Below are positions 1 to 9,768 of a stretch of 64,000 nt of DNA, in pieces. A program made the position numbers and the translations under genes. The notes beneath the pieces are model-generated. The model was not told the origin of the DNA. It saw nothing but the letters and a program-made list of their open reading frames with translations, and searched no databases. How positions within the stretch are numbered: position 1 is the stretch's first letter; each line of letters opens with the position of its first letter. Source of the stretch: Thermoproteota archaeon (lineage in GTDB: Archaea > Thermoproteota > Thermoprotei_A > Sulfolobales > NBVN01); assembly GCA_030550455.1 (NCBI GenBank), contig JAUQPH010000003.1, positions 9,134-73,133 on the forward strand. Direction: 5' to 3'.

Positions 1-174
1 ACGAGCGTAGAGGATAACGGTCCTAGGTTTAACAATACCCATAAGCTTCTCAACGTCTTCCTCTCTGAACCTCCACTTACCACTCTCGAGAACAACTGGT
101 TTAATCCAACCTCTCCTAACGTACTCTCTCAAAGTAGTGTAACTGATACCGAGCTTCTCACAAACCTCCTTTGA
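1..174 (-). pseudogene. IS607-family serine resolvase (TnpA) N-terminal region, cut by window edge; N-terminus appears disrupted
   Basis: Reverse complement reads SKEVCEKLGISYTTLREYVRRGWIKPVVLESGKWRFREEDVEKLMGIVKPRTVILYAR, a MerR-like HTH leading into the resolvase VILYAR motif. An in-frame TGA (175-177) lies immediately upstream with no ATG/GTG/TTG before the HTH. Confidence 0.7.
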
Positions 175-248
175 TCAAAGTAACAGTAAATAAAATGATA
201 CCAACCCTTATAAACCTATATGAAACCCGAAACAGTTGCGCGAGGCAT
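175..248 (-). mobile_element. Left terminus of the IS607-type element
   Basis: Reverse complement GCCTCGCGCAACTGTTTCGGGTTTCATATAGG...GGTTGGTAT matches the start of the elements at 9391-9674 and 62946-63224 (GCCTTGTGAAACTGTTTCGTTTTTCATAT...GGTTGGTAT). Confidence 0.65.
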
Positions 249-285
249 GCTACTGTGGGAGCTTATTTCTGCTTAACGACTTCTA

Positions 286-1584
286 TTGAGGACGTGGCCT
301 GTGAGTAAGAGTAGCTATAGCTACATGGTGGTAGGCATCCTTGCTTTACTAGCTGTAGGTTGGAGAAGCAATATCTCTATGTTTTACCATCACTTAATGA
401 ATCTCTATGGAATTGATAGTGTAACTCAAGTGGCGGCATTCGTCGTAATATCTAGTGGTATAGGTATATTTGCTTCCTCAGTTTTTGGCGCACTCTACGA
501 TAAGAAGGGTCCCTCAACTCTGCTAGTTGTAGGAGCAATAGCACAACTAGCATCTGGGACACTAGTACTGTTCATGAGATCAAGACCGTGGAGCGAGGCA
601 GTTTGGTACTGGTATTTGTCGGCTATAGCTTACGGATTTGTTTTCTCCGCTGTCGCTACGTCTGTAAATCCGGCGGTCATAAGTTCCCTACCTTCTAGAC
701 CACAGCTAGCTATAGCTGCAGCCCAGAGCGGGTCTTACATGGCACTGGCACTGTGGTCCCCTATAATCACGTACTTACTTACGAAGACCGATCCCTTCTA
801 CACCTTTTTCACAGCTTCGCTAGTCACCACCTCTGTTACTCTATTGTGTGCCGTAGCATACAGAGGTATGGCCCCGTCTAAGCAGAGAGCTTTAGAGGTG
901 GGTTCTGACCCAGCTAGCCGCAGAGCGTACTTTACTATGTTAATACCCATCTTCTTAGTAGCTACATCATCGATTATGGTGATAAGCTACCTCGCTCCAA
1001 TAATCTCAGAAATATACGAATCCTCAGGTGTCTCTAGTGAGGAAGCTATGACTGTGTACACACCCGCAGTTATCGGAGTCGCAGGCATCCTGCAGACTGC
1101 CGGCGGGTTTTTCTGGGGGTTCATAGCCACTAGAATAGGTATTTTGAAGACTGTTCTAACTCTCTATGTCACTCAGTCCGCATCGTCGTATGCCGTAAGC
1201 ATAGTATCTCACGCAAGTGCGTGGCCAGCTGTACTCGCTCTACTTGTTAGACTGTTTGCTTTTGGTGGTGAGCCAGTAGTTCATATGAGTATCGTACCAG
1301 CCCTCTTTGGAAATAAAAACGTGGGAAAACTCATAGGTCTCCAGATCTCGGTTGTTATGCTATCTTCTATAGTAGGTCCAGCACTAGGTGGTCTAACCAG
1401 GGACGTAACTAAGACCTACCTCTCAACGGTAGCGAGTTCTGCTTTACTAACTACCGTAGCAATAGCCTTCCTTCTGGTCGCGTCACGGGTAATGCGAAAG
1501 TCTTACTTTCTAAAGCAACAGAGGACTCAGTTAGGTGGTAGTGTATCCATGTCTTTAAGCAAGACACCTAATCGAGGTTACTAG
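286..1584 (+). CDS. MFS transporter (OxlT-like)
   Basis: 432 aa, about 12 hydrophobic segments, MFS loop motif GALYDKKGPSTLL. Confidence 0.8.
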   Translation: MRTWPVSKSSYSYMVVGILALLAVGWRSNISMFYHHLMNLYGIDSVTQVAAFVVISSGIGIFASSVFGALYDKKGPSTLLVVGAIAQLASGTLVLFMRSRPWSEAVWYWYLSAIAYGFVFSAVATSVNPAVISSLPSRPQLAIAAAQSGSYMALALWSPIITYLLTKTDPFYTFFTASLVTTSVTLLCAVAYRGMAPSKQRALEVGSDPASRRAYFTMLIPIFLVATSSIMVISYLAPIISEIYESSGVSSEEAMTVYTPAVIGVAGILQTAGGFFWGFIATRIGILKTVLTLYVTQSASSYAVSIVSHASAWPAVLALLVRLFAFGGEPVVHMSIVPALFGNKNVGKLIGLQISVVMLSSIVGPALGGLTRDVTKTYLSTVASSALLTTVAIAFLLVASRVMRKSYFLKQQRTQLGGSVSMSLSKTPNRGY

Positions 1585-1619
1585 TGGGCTCATAGATGAA
1601 GGGTAGACTGCCTACAGAA

Positions 1620-1876
1620 TGTTTTTAGTTACCTGGGTTACTTCTATGGACTCCGAGAACCAATTACCTAAAAGTATAAAAGCAGGTATTTGGGTAATTA
1701 GAAACCGATAAGCTGGTGAGACGCTCTTCGCAGACAGCCCTAGAGATTTGGCGACCCCTCGTAGCCGCAAGCGGGAAAATAGGGACGAGTAGGCGAAATA
1801 AACTCGTGCCTCGAAAAATCCAAAACAGACAAAAACAACTAAACCAACCTAGCTGATAGACGCAGATAACCACTAC
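1620..1876 (+). mobile_element. MITE-like relic of an IS200/IS605-type TnpB element (copy R1, degenerate)
   Basis: Shares left segment GTTAYCTGGGTTAYTTCYATGG and right segment (AC-rich tract followed by AACCAC) with 24725-25035. Confidence 0.5.
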
Positions 1877-2794
1877 CTAGATTAGTTCTTCCCTGACTAT
1901 GTCTCTAGCCATTGAGACCTCAAAAGTTAACTTAGCTTTAACGTAGCCACTTGAGTATCCGGATATGTGCGGGTACCTATCTATTCCAACCTCTTTGGCT
2001 AGTTTAAGGAGGTTTATGTTAGCCATATGCGCAACTACGAGCCTCCTACTTGATAATCCTTCGAGCATACCTGAAGCCTCAGTATCTACCCTAGCGAGTC
2101 TGATAATAGTAGCGCAAACCTCTGGGGTGAGATAACCCAAGGACTTAGCACAGATCTCTACGCGGACACTCCTCACTCTAGCTCCGACCCCAGGTTCCTT
2201 CACGATTCTATAGGACCCTCTCTTCGGGTCGTAGACCAGCCTCCAGGAGGGTAGTTCGAGAGAGGTCCAGGAGAGCTTAGCTGAGTACCTGCCGTTAGAG
2301 ACGTTAATAATGCTTTTAGCCGCCGAAGTTTCCTCAACTATTTCAATCGACTTATTCAACGTATTGACTTCCAACGGGTCTAAGCATGCGATAAAGACGT
2401 TTCTGAATGGTTTTGTTGAAACCCTGATGGCTGGTGCATCTAGGTAGCCGTTGCCCTCACTGTCGATGGCTAGTAAGTAACCTCCTGAGCACAAGTCTCG
2501 GTAGCGGATTTTGCCTAGTAGAAGCTTTGATGAAGGTGCGAACTCTGTGAAAGACCTATAACCGCGCCTACCGTTCACTCCAGTGACCCTTAGTCTTCCG
2601 AACTCTACGTCTAGATCCCTCGAAAGAGAAACGCCCTCTTCGTCGGTAACCAGCATTCTCCTAATAGCGGCAACGGCTTTAGTAAGCTTCGTGTTGTGAA
2701 GCTCTTTGAGAACCAATACTAGTGCCAGCGAGGTTATGATCACAAGTAGTCCTACTAGGGCTATAGATATTGCTACCCCCACTATATCATACAC
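1877..2794 (-). CDS. Hypothetical membrane-anchored protein
   Basis: 305 aa, N-terminal TM segment, no recognised domain. Confidence 0.6.
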   Translation of the reverse strand: MYDIVGVAISIALVGLLVIITSLALVLVLKELHNTKLTKAVAAIRRMLVTDEEGVSLSRDLDVEFGRLRVTGVNGRRGYRSFTEFAPSSKLLLGKIRYRDLCSGGYLLAIDSEGNGYLDAPAIRVSTKPFRNVFIACLDPLEVNTLNKSIEIVEETSAAKSIINVSNGRYSAKLSWTSLELPSWRLVYDPKRGSYRIVKEPGVGARVRSVRVEICAKSLGYLTPEVCATIIRLARVDTEASGMLEGLSSRRLVVAHMANINLLKLAKEVGIDRYPHISGYSSGYVKAKLTFEVSMARDIVREELI

Positions 2795-2951
2795 TGAGTA
2801 CTTATAGTACCTAACTTATCTCTCGCCATACCCTTGGTATCTACCGGCTTACACATTTCAACTCCAGTACAGTCAGACCTAAACAACTAGTTTGTTGAAC
2901 GTTCAATAACGGTTATTTCGCGAGGTCTAAGTATGTGCTGGTGATAGAGAG

Positions 2952-3959
2952 TTGAAACTAGTTGACTCTTACGAGTTTATCGAAAAGCTTCGTGACCTGA
3001 TATACCAGTTACTGGAAATCAGGGACAGGTCTCGTATAGGTGGTGACTCATTTCTGCGTATTAAGATGGGGACACCTCTAGTCAAGCTCGGCTTCATATC
3101 GATGCTTAAGGGAGGTGTGATAATGGATGTTACAAACGAGAAGCAGGCCGAGATAGCGGAGGACGCAGGCGCCGTTGGAGTAATGGTCCTTGACAAGCTT
3201 CCCTACGACGTCAGAGCGTCCGGTGGTGTCGCCCGAACAGCTGGACTAGATGTGATCCAGAGGGTCATGGAGACTGTTACGATACCTGTATCAGCTAAGT
3301 GTAGAATCGGACATGCGGAGGAGGCGAGGTTGCTTGAGGAAGTGGGTGTAGACCTAATAGACGAAAGCGAGGTCCTTACTCCAGTAGACGAGAGAGCCCA
3401 CATAAATAAGTGGGAGTTTATGGTACCCTTCGTAAACGGGGCCAGGAACCTCCCAGAGGCACTAAGGAGGATATTCGAGGGGGCTTCTATGATAAGAACG
3501 AAGGGAGAGCCCGGCACTGGAAACGTTGCGGAAGCAGTAAAGCACATGAAGTTGGTTAACAGAGATATCGCAACTTTGAGAGGGTACTATATGTCGGGGG
3601 ACGTCGAGGCTCTGTGGGTGTATGCGAAGGAAAACAAAGCTCCATACGAACTGGTTATACTTACAGCGAGACTCGGTAGACTGCCTGTAGTGAACTTTGC
3701 TGCTGGTGGTATCGCTACTCCAGCTGACGCTGCCCTCATGATGTGGTTGGGAGCGGACGGAGTCTTCGTGGGCTCCGGCATCTTCAAGAGCTCGGACCCA
3801 GAGGCTAGAGCCAGGGCTATAGTGCTAGCCACCGCATACTACGACGACCCGGAGACAGTTGCTGAGGCCCAGAAGATGGTGTCCGAGAGATCTGCGATGA
3901 TAGGTATAGACGTCAGGAAGCTGAAACCTGAGGAGCTTATGCAGGTCAGAGGTGAGTAG
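2952..3959 (+). CDS. pdxS: Pyridoxal 5'-phosphate synthase lyase subunit PdxS
   Basis: [45 protein letters not shown] and [24 protein letters not shown] are characteristic of PdxS. Confidence 0.97.
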   Translation: MKLVDSYEFIEKLRDLIYQLLEIRDRSRIGGDSFLRIKMGTPLVKLGFISMLKGGVIMDVTNEKQAEIAEDAGAVGVMVLDKLPYDVRASGGVARTAGLDVIQRVMETVTIPVSAKCRIGHAEEARLLEEVGVDLIDESEVLTPVDERAHINKWEFMVPFVNGARNLPEALRRIFEGASMIRTKGEPGTGNVAEAVKHMKLVNRDIATLRGYYMSGDVEALWVYAKENKAPYELVILTARLGRLPVVNFAAGGIATPADAALMMWLGADGVFVGSGIFKSSDPEARARAIVLATAYYDDPETVAEAQKMVSERSAMIGIDVRKLKPEELMQVRGE

Positions 3960-4560
3960 CTTGGTAGTAGTTGGAGTGCTGAGCCTCCAGGGAGACTTCC
4001 TGGAGCACCTACAGCTCCTCTCTGAGATCGATGGAGTTAAGGCTTTACCGGTTAGGTCGGCTAAGGACCTAGCTAGAATAGATGCTCTAGTCATACCCGG
4101 AGGGGAGTCTACAACCATAGGCTTCTTGATGAGACTTAGAGGGCTCGACTCAGCTATTATTGACCTAGCGAGAGAAGGTAGACCTATCATGGGGACGTGC
4201 GCTGGGGCAGTACTCCTAGCTAAGAGGGTAGCAGATAGAGTAGTAGGCGATACAGGGCAACCTCTTCTCGAGCTAATGGACATAGCCGTCAAGAGAAACG
4301 CCTTCGGTAGACAAAGAGAGTCATTTGAAGTAGAACTTTCTTTAGAGGGTATAGGCTCTATGAAGGCCATCTTCATCAGGGCTCCTGCGATAGTCGAAGC
4401 CTGGGGCGACGCAAAAATAGTAGCTTACGTCGACTATCCAGGTATCGGCAGGGTTGGGGCGGTGGCCATTCAGAAAAACGCACTCGCAGTCACTTTTCAC
4501 CCAGAAATCTCACGAGACACGAAGCTATATGAGTACTTAGTCTCACTAGTTAAGAAGTAG
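3952..4560 (+). CDS. pdxT: Pyridoxal 5'-phosphate synthase glutaminase subunit PdxT
   Basis: [32 protein letters not shown]; overlaps pdxS. Confidence 0.96.
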   Translation: MSSLVVVGVLSLQGDFLEHLQLLSEIDGVKALPVRSAKDLARIDALVIPGGESTTIGFLMRLRGLDSAIIDLAREGRPIMGTCAGAVLLAKRVADRVVGDTGQPLLELMDIAVKRNAFGRQRESFEVELSLEGIGSMKAIFIRAPAIVEAWGDAKIVAYVDYPGIGRVGAVAIQKNALAVTFHPEISRDTKLYEYLVSLVKK

Positions 4561-4578
4561 TGGTAGTGGGCCTCAGTA

Positions 4579-5706
4579 TTGGGTAGTAACGCAGACCGAA
4601 ACTTGTTGACTTGCGTCAATTGCGGGAGGATATACAGTGACGAGGTCTTAATCTGCCCTATTTGCGGTTGGCTAACGATCTTTAAGTACTCGAATAGAGC
4701 TTTCAGAGTCGATAAAGCGGAGCCGGGCATCTGGAGGTATAGATCCGTCCTGCCTAAGGTAGACAGAGTCGTCTCAAAAGGAGAGGGACTGACTCCTGTT
4801 AACAACATTGGGGGAGTACTAGTAAAAAACGAGCGCTACAATCCCACAGGCACTTACTCCGATAGAGCTTCCTCCGTCATTGCGAGCTACGTACTCTCCA
4901 AGGGACTCACAACCATCAGAACGAAGTTCGAGGAGGACTTTACCTACTCCCTCACTTACTACCTAATCGGAGTCTCGTCTATCGAAGTAGTCGTAGGAGA
5001 TCCTCTATCGCTTGATTACTTAGACGTAGACATACTGCTACGAGCCGGGAATGTTAAGCTAATCTTCGACGAGAATGAGAAGGCCTCCCTATTAGGCTAC
5101 ACATCCCCTCTCACTATAGAGGGATTGAAAACCATCGCCTTCGAGATATATGAGAGGAGACTCAGAGTAGAGAGAGTAGTTGTTCCAGCGAGAACAGGGT
5201 TACTAGCTTACTCGATCTGGAAGGGCTTTAGAGACCTAGAGGATGCCGGTGTAAACGCATCCTACGAAGTAGTGGCTACTTCGATTAAAGGAATGGGAAA
5301 CCCCATACTGCCTGAGTTCGCTAAGTCGATTAAGCTAGTCGAGATAAGTAGAGATGAAGCATTCGACTCCTTGGTGAAGCTCTGGAAAAACGGAGTCAAA
5401 ACGAAGCCTTTATCCGCATCCGCCTATGCTATAGCCGAAAACATGGGGAACTCTGTAGCTGTCGTTACTATGGGCTTTAGACCTCTTTCGGCTGGCAGGA
5501 GGACAGATAAAGGAGTGCGTAAAGAGATAATTCGCATACTAGAGAAAAGCGGAGGGGCTACAGCATACGAAGTATGGAAGGTTTTCCCTGCTTACTCCCT
5601 CCGCGGAATCTATAAAGTCCTAGAGTCAATGGAGGAAATGGGTGAAGTGTGCAGTGACTTTAAGTCGAGGGGAAAGCGAAAAATTAAGTATTATAGAGTG
5701 TGCTGA
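4579..5706 (+). CDS. Threonine synthase-like fold-type II protein (probable pseudoenzyme) with N-terminal Zn ribbon and C-terminal winged helix
   Basis: CVNCGRIYSDEVLICPICG ribbon; NPTGTYSDRAS in place of NPTGSFKDRG (catalytic Lys absent); LTIEGLKTIAFEIYE; C-terminal GVRKEIIRILEKSGGATAYEVWKVFPAYSLRGIYKVLESMEEMGEV resembles a wHTH. Confidence 0.75.
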   Translation: MGSNADRNLLTCVNCGRIYSDEVLICPICGWLTIFKYSNRAFRVDKAEPGIWRYRSVLPKVDRVVSKGEGLTPVNNIGGVLVKNERYNPTGTYSDRASSVIASYVLSKGLTTIRTKFEEDFTYSLTYYLIGVSSIEVVVGDPLSLDYLDVDILLRAGNVKLIFDENEKASLLGYTSPLTIEGLKTIAFEIYERRLRVERVVVPARTGLLAYSIWKGFRDLEDAGVNASYEVVATSIKGMGNPILPEFAKSIKLVEISRDEAFDSLVKLWKNGVKTKPLSASAYAIAENMGNSVAVVTMGFRPLSAGRRTDKGVRKEIIRILEKSGGATAYEVWKVFPAYSLRGIYKVLESMEEMGEVCSDFKSRGKRKIKYYRVC

Positions 5707-5800
5707 GATTTTCTCTCTACGTATCTGCCTATCAAGACCGTGAACCTGCGTACTCTATGTGCTCTGAGCCCGTAGAGGTCTATAGGTGTGAAGCATGTGT

Positions 5801-6196
5801 CTAAATGAGCACTATATAGACGAGTTTGTAAACCATCCAGGGTGCTTTTCGCTGTTGCCAGCTCGTAAGAGCACCACCTATTAGACCTCCTAACGCTGTG
5901 AGTATGGCTATACTAGTGGACAACAACAGTGCTCCTCCAAACCCTATTATCCACCCCAATAGCGCCCCTAAAAGTCCCAACATTAGCACTCCAAGTAGGC
6001 TCAGTGATATTCCGACGAGGACTGCCCCAAGAATACCAGCTAAGAACCCGGCCACAAGACCCCGCAACGCTCCCTTGGCTATGAATCCAGCCGCAAGACC
6101 GGCCACAAGAGGCCCTAAGATGGGTATCCAGCCTAATATTAGGAGTATTAGGAAGCCTACCAAGGCTCCGAGGGGGATACTCCCTCCTCTCGACAT
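5801..6196 (-). CDS. Small Gly/Leu-rich membrane protein (DUF5518-like)
   Basis: Four or more hydrophobic Gly-rich segments. Confidence 0.6.
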   Translation of the reverse strand: MSRGGSIPLGALVGFLILLILGWIPILGPLVAGLAAGFIAKGALRGLVAGFLAGILGAVLVGISLSLLGVLMLGLLGALLGWIIGFGGALLLSTSIAILTALGGLIGGALTSWQQRKAPWMVYKLVYIVLI

Positions 6197-6276
6197 ATTT
6201 ACTAGCCGAGCGAGTAGTTCAGTTGAGATTATATAGCTGATACCTATGCTAGCCTCATGTGCGTCTCTGGGGTCCG

Positions 6277-7443
6277 CTACGTCCTTAACCCTATTGAGGC
6301 GAGTTTCTGCGGGTTTACCAATGTAAACAACTTCTGCGCTACGTCTGGATTAGCCTCACTTATCCTCTGTAACACTAGTTGGTACAGTGTAAACCTTACA
6401 TCACTCGGTATTTGTGATAAGGCATCGGCGTAATCTACTGGTGCCGGGAAGCCCGTCGCTTCGCTTACAGACATCACTGAAGAAACTAGCTCCTCGTCAC
6501 TTAGGTCTACTGAGTCGTACTCTATTTTGACTGCTGTAGTGCTTATCCCAGAGTGGGGTCTGTAGAACGCCATTTTCATCCTACTAGCTATGTTTGAATA
6601 CCTAAGCATCTGCTTTAGCCAAGCGAGTCTGTACTTAGCAGGCGAAACCTCTCTAGGGTAAGCGACTCCGTAGTCATTAATTAAGCTCTGGTAGGCAGAT
6701 GCTATAGACTTGTAGTCCCCTATGACAGCGAATTCCCCGGGTTCTAAAACGTACGTCATAAAGGCTCTATCGCTTAAGTCAACGTCTAAGAAGTGTCCGA
6801 GCACGGCTAAAGCATCCTTGGAGTAGCTCCTCTTGAGTACTCCCACGACAGGAGTCTTAGTTTTTTCGGCCAGAAGAACCATAGTGTCAGTTAGTCTCAC
6901 CAGCTCTCTAGCTTTATCTGACTCTACACTAACTCCAGCGAGAACTCTTGGCGACAGCCGGGGTAAAACCTCACCGTCGAGTACGATAATGTCGAAGTAG
7001 ACTTCCCCTCTAGACTTCCTCCTTAGAGCCTCTATGGCTTTCTCCCTCTCGAGTCTTCTGGCTTCCACCCTGGTTAAATCCCTAGTTGGATCGTACGTTA
7101 CATAAGCTGCGACCTCAAACTCCGATGAAGTATAGCGACACTCCTTACCGTATAGGGCGCTAACAACGAAGATGAGACCTAGGTATCCTCCGACGAGCTC
7201 TAGAGGAGGAGAAGTATAGCTCGAGTCTATGCTTAAGAAGCACTTTTCTCCAGTATGAGTAACCCTCCTTATGGTACTGCTCGAGACTAATCTCTCCCTA
7301 ACTTTAGACGCTATTTCGGCTATTGAGGCTACTCTACCTATCTTAATAACTACGGAGTCAAGAGCTTCCCCTAGTAGCTCAGGAGCTATCCCAACGACTC
7401 CTTCTGCTCTAGTCTGCTCTTCACCCCATGGTGGGTTCTCCAA
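6277..7443 (-). CDS. nurA: NurA domain 5'-3' nuclease
   Basis: FLSIDSSYTSPPLELVGGYLGLI NurA-like motif; overlaps a HerA gene. Confidence 0.75.
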   Translation of the reverse strand: MENPPWGEEQTRAEGVVGIAPELLGEALDSVVIKIGRVASIAEIASKVRERLVSSSTIRRVTHTGEKCFLSIDSSYTSPPLELVGGYLGLIFVVSALYGKECRYTSSEFEVAAYVTYDPTRDLTRVEARRLEREKAIEALRRKSRGEVYFDIIVLDGEVLPRLSPRVLAGVSVESDKARELVRLTDTMVLLAEKTKTPVVGVLKRSYSKDALAVLGHFLDVDLSDRAFMTYVLEPGEFAVIGDYKSIASAYQSLINDYGVAYPREVSPAKYRLAWLKQMLRYSNIASRMKMAFYRPHSGISTTAVKIEYDSVDLSDEELVSSVMSVSEATGFPAPVDYADALSQIPSDVRFTLYQLVLQRISEANPDVAQKLFTLVNPQKLASIGLRT

Positions 7444-8944
7444 CTTCCTTCACCCGCATAAGTATGGGGAACCTTAGGGGGTTCCCGAGGCCGGCGAAGA
7501 AGAACTCTCGTACTCCGAGAACTGACAGTGACTCCGGACCCAGACCGCCTAAGTCCAAAACTCCCCGAAGGTTCTCGAAATCACCGGGGGTCTGCAGCCT
7601 GCTGAAGTAGAACGTGTTTATGTTGTTTCTAATATCAGTCGAGAAGTCTATTATTCTCTGACTGGCTAACACTAACCCGATCTCCCACTTCCTCCCTTCT
7701 CTAGCAGTTCTCTCAATCGAGCGTAGGGAGGCTCCACACCCCATGCATGCATAGTTGTGCGCCTCGTCTATGACCACTAGCGTCCTGGGTTTCTCCCTCC
7801 GCTCGTCCACGATTCTCCAAAGCTCGTCTATAACGGATTTCACTATATACCTCCTTACGACCATCTCGACACTACTCAAGTCAACGACGACGATCCTCTC
7901 CTTTAGAACCCTATCGACCACTTCACGAGCCGTGAGTTTCTTCTTGTTTAGTGACTCTATTAGCTCCTTAGAGTAGGTCCCTATAAGTAAGCTCATCTTA
8001 GCCACAGTTGGGTCCTTTGCCTCAAGCTCTTTGCCTACCCTCTCGACGCACTTACGGAACAAGTGTAGGTCCCACGTTATTTCTGTCATAAGCTTCTCGG
8101 TATTTGTGAAGTCAAAGCCCTCGACGAATCTCATGCTACAGGCGAATGAGGTTCCAGATGGGGTAAGTACTTTATCGGGTTTCTGAGGACCGTGAGTTGT
8201 TGTAGAAGTTCTCTTGAAGGAAGCTATGTAAGCATACACAGTTGCCAATATGTACTCTTCCTGCCTCTCGAGCGTAGACCTCTCCGCTATTAGCTCGCCT
8301 AGGGTTACAGGATCGGGCATTACTAGAGATGCGTCTACTACGTTGTGAGGGTAATAAGATGTGTAGTCTACTCCAGAGTGGTCGAACACTATCACCTTCC
8401 AGTCAGTCTTGGACAGCACTTCGTCTATGAGGGCCTTCACGAGCCTCGATTTACCGGCCCCAGTTGCCCCAACTACCCCTATGTGGTAGGGTAGGTATTT
8501 GGGGTTCAGAGGTACTTTGACCCCTGAGTACTTGTGTTCTCCTATTGTCATTCCCTCACCAACGTCGAGCGCAAGGTCCTCGGGGGACTCGATGAGCAGA
8601 ACCTCACTCCTTGGAGTTGGTGGGTCTACCGTAGGTTCGAGCTTTCCACCGCATATTTCCCCGATGATCCTGACGTACGAGGTCTCGAATGGAACGTTCG
8701 TAGCTATTTCTGCGAGTCTGGGGTTATCCACTACTCCGGATCTCTGAGTCGCAGGCAAGAGGGGGTCTATTTTAGACAACCACCTTATTAAACCGAGGTA
8801 CTGCTTTCCCGTTACCCTATCTCTGATAACCGCAAGAGACTCTTCGCGAAGAACCCTCTCGGCGTCTTTGTACACCAGTACGGGGGCGTAAAACGACTTA
8901 GAACCACTAGCAATCACACCAACGGGCTTCAAGACCTTCGCCAT
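7421..8944 (-). CDS. herA: HerA-type bipolar DNA helicase/ATPase
   Basis: Walker A GVVGATGAGKSRLVKAL, Walker B TLVVIDEAHNY, VLASQRIIDFSTDIRNN. Confidence 0.85.
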   Translation of the reverse strand: MAKVLKPVGVIASGSKSFYAPVLVYKDAERVLREESLAVIRDRVTGKQYLGLIRWLSKIDPLLPATQRSGVVDNPRLAEIATNVPFETSYVRIIGEICGGKLEPTVDPPTPRSEVLLIESPEDLALDVGEGMTIGEHKYSGVKVPLNPKYLPYHIGVVGATGAGKSRLVKALIDEVLSKTDWKVIVFDHSGVDYTSYYPHNVVDASLVMPDPVTLGELIAERSTLERQEEYILATVYAYIASFKRTSTTTHGPQKPDKVLTPSGTSFACSMRFVEGFDFTNTEKLMTEITWDLHLFRKCVERVGKELEAKDPTVAKMSLLIGTYSKELIESLNKKKLTAREVVDRVLKERIVVVDLSSVEMVVRRYIVKSVIDELWRIVDERREKPRTLVVIDEAHNYACMGCGASLRSIERTAREGRKWEIGLVLASQRIIDFSTDIRNNINTFYFSRLQTPGDFENLRGVLDLGGLGPESLSVLGVREFFFAGLGNPLRFPILMRVKEVGEPTMG

Positions 8945-9388
8945 TTTCTTATAGCTACTTTACCTTAAAGCTTTTTAGTAATTAGACTTCCATCCACTAA
9001 AAAGAGGTTAATGCCTTAGTAGTGATACCTCGTATATCGAGTACGTTTTTCCATAGAGTCTCATCTTTCTCTTCTGTTCGTAGTCGGGGGTCAACCGCTT
9101 CTTGAAGCACACAACAACCTATATCCGTGGGACTTTGCGAGTTCCCTAGTCTTCTTAGTGTAAAACCCGGTCTCCGACTGACTTGGTTAGATAAGAAGGT
9201 ACGTAAGTAAAGGTTTAAAAATCCATAGAACATAAGGTTGTGGAACCCTCCAGACACCCTCTAAATGAGGGAGAATGAAGGATGGGAACTAGCGGGGTCA
9301 CATCATTACACTCAGCCTGCTTATAACGAGCACAACTCGTTGTTAAGGATTAAAGTAGTGCTCAATATGCTCGTCTACGCTAGATGTT

Positions 9389-9674
9389 TTAGGGGTTCAG
9401 CTCTGATGCAGGTTTATATCGGTTGATTTCATCGCCTCATCTCGTTCCCCCGCATTCCGCTCGGGTTTTCATCGGGCTTGGGGGCGTTCAGGGCGACCCC
9501 GGACACCCCACATCTTGTGTACCTCGGGGAGAGCCACCATCTACACTATCAAGCGGCTCTCGATCCCTCATCGAGATGTATCTACGTATATCGCTATATA
9601 AGGTGTTTATAAACGTTTCTATCAATACCAACCGATACGAACAGATGTGAAAAACGAAACAGCTTCACAAGGCT
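9389..9674 (-). mobile_element. Short (~285 bp) IS607/TnpB-derived element retaining both ends and an omegaRNA-like 3' region (copy A)
   Basis: Collinear in reverse complement with 62946-63224; contains CCCGATGAAAACCCGAGCGGAATGCGGGGG and a conserved GAGAGCC/GGCTCTC stem. Confidence 0.7.
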
Positions 9675-9768
9675 AAAGTACACAGTAGTGTTGAGTATGT
9701 GCGACAGAACGAGATAACTCCCTATATGAGTATAGCATGAAGCTGTAAAAAAGGCTTTAAGCTAAGGT

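Noticed and set aside
1664-1873. 69-aa minus-strand ORF with resemblance to the ORF at 24890-25093
   Set aside because: The similarity is explained by both lying antisense across the repeated elements R1 and R3.
3203-3547. Numerous antisense ORFs over strong genes (for example 3203-3547, 3825-4376, 7755-7976, 55697-56113)
   Set aside because: Fully overlapped by well-supported genes on the other strand and lacking domain motifs.
8997-9257. 86-aa minus-strand ORF downstream of herA region
   Set aside because: No recognisable motif, compositionally unremarkable; cannot support it.
9423-9650. 75-aa plus-strand ORF
   Set aside because: Lies antisense within copy A of the IS607-derived element; not a convincing gene.
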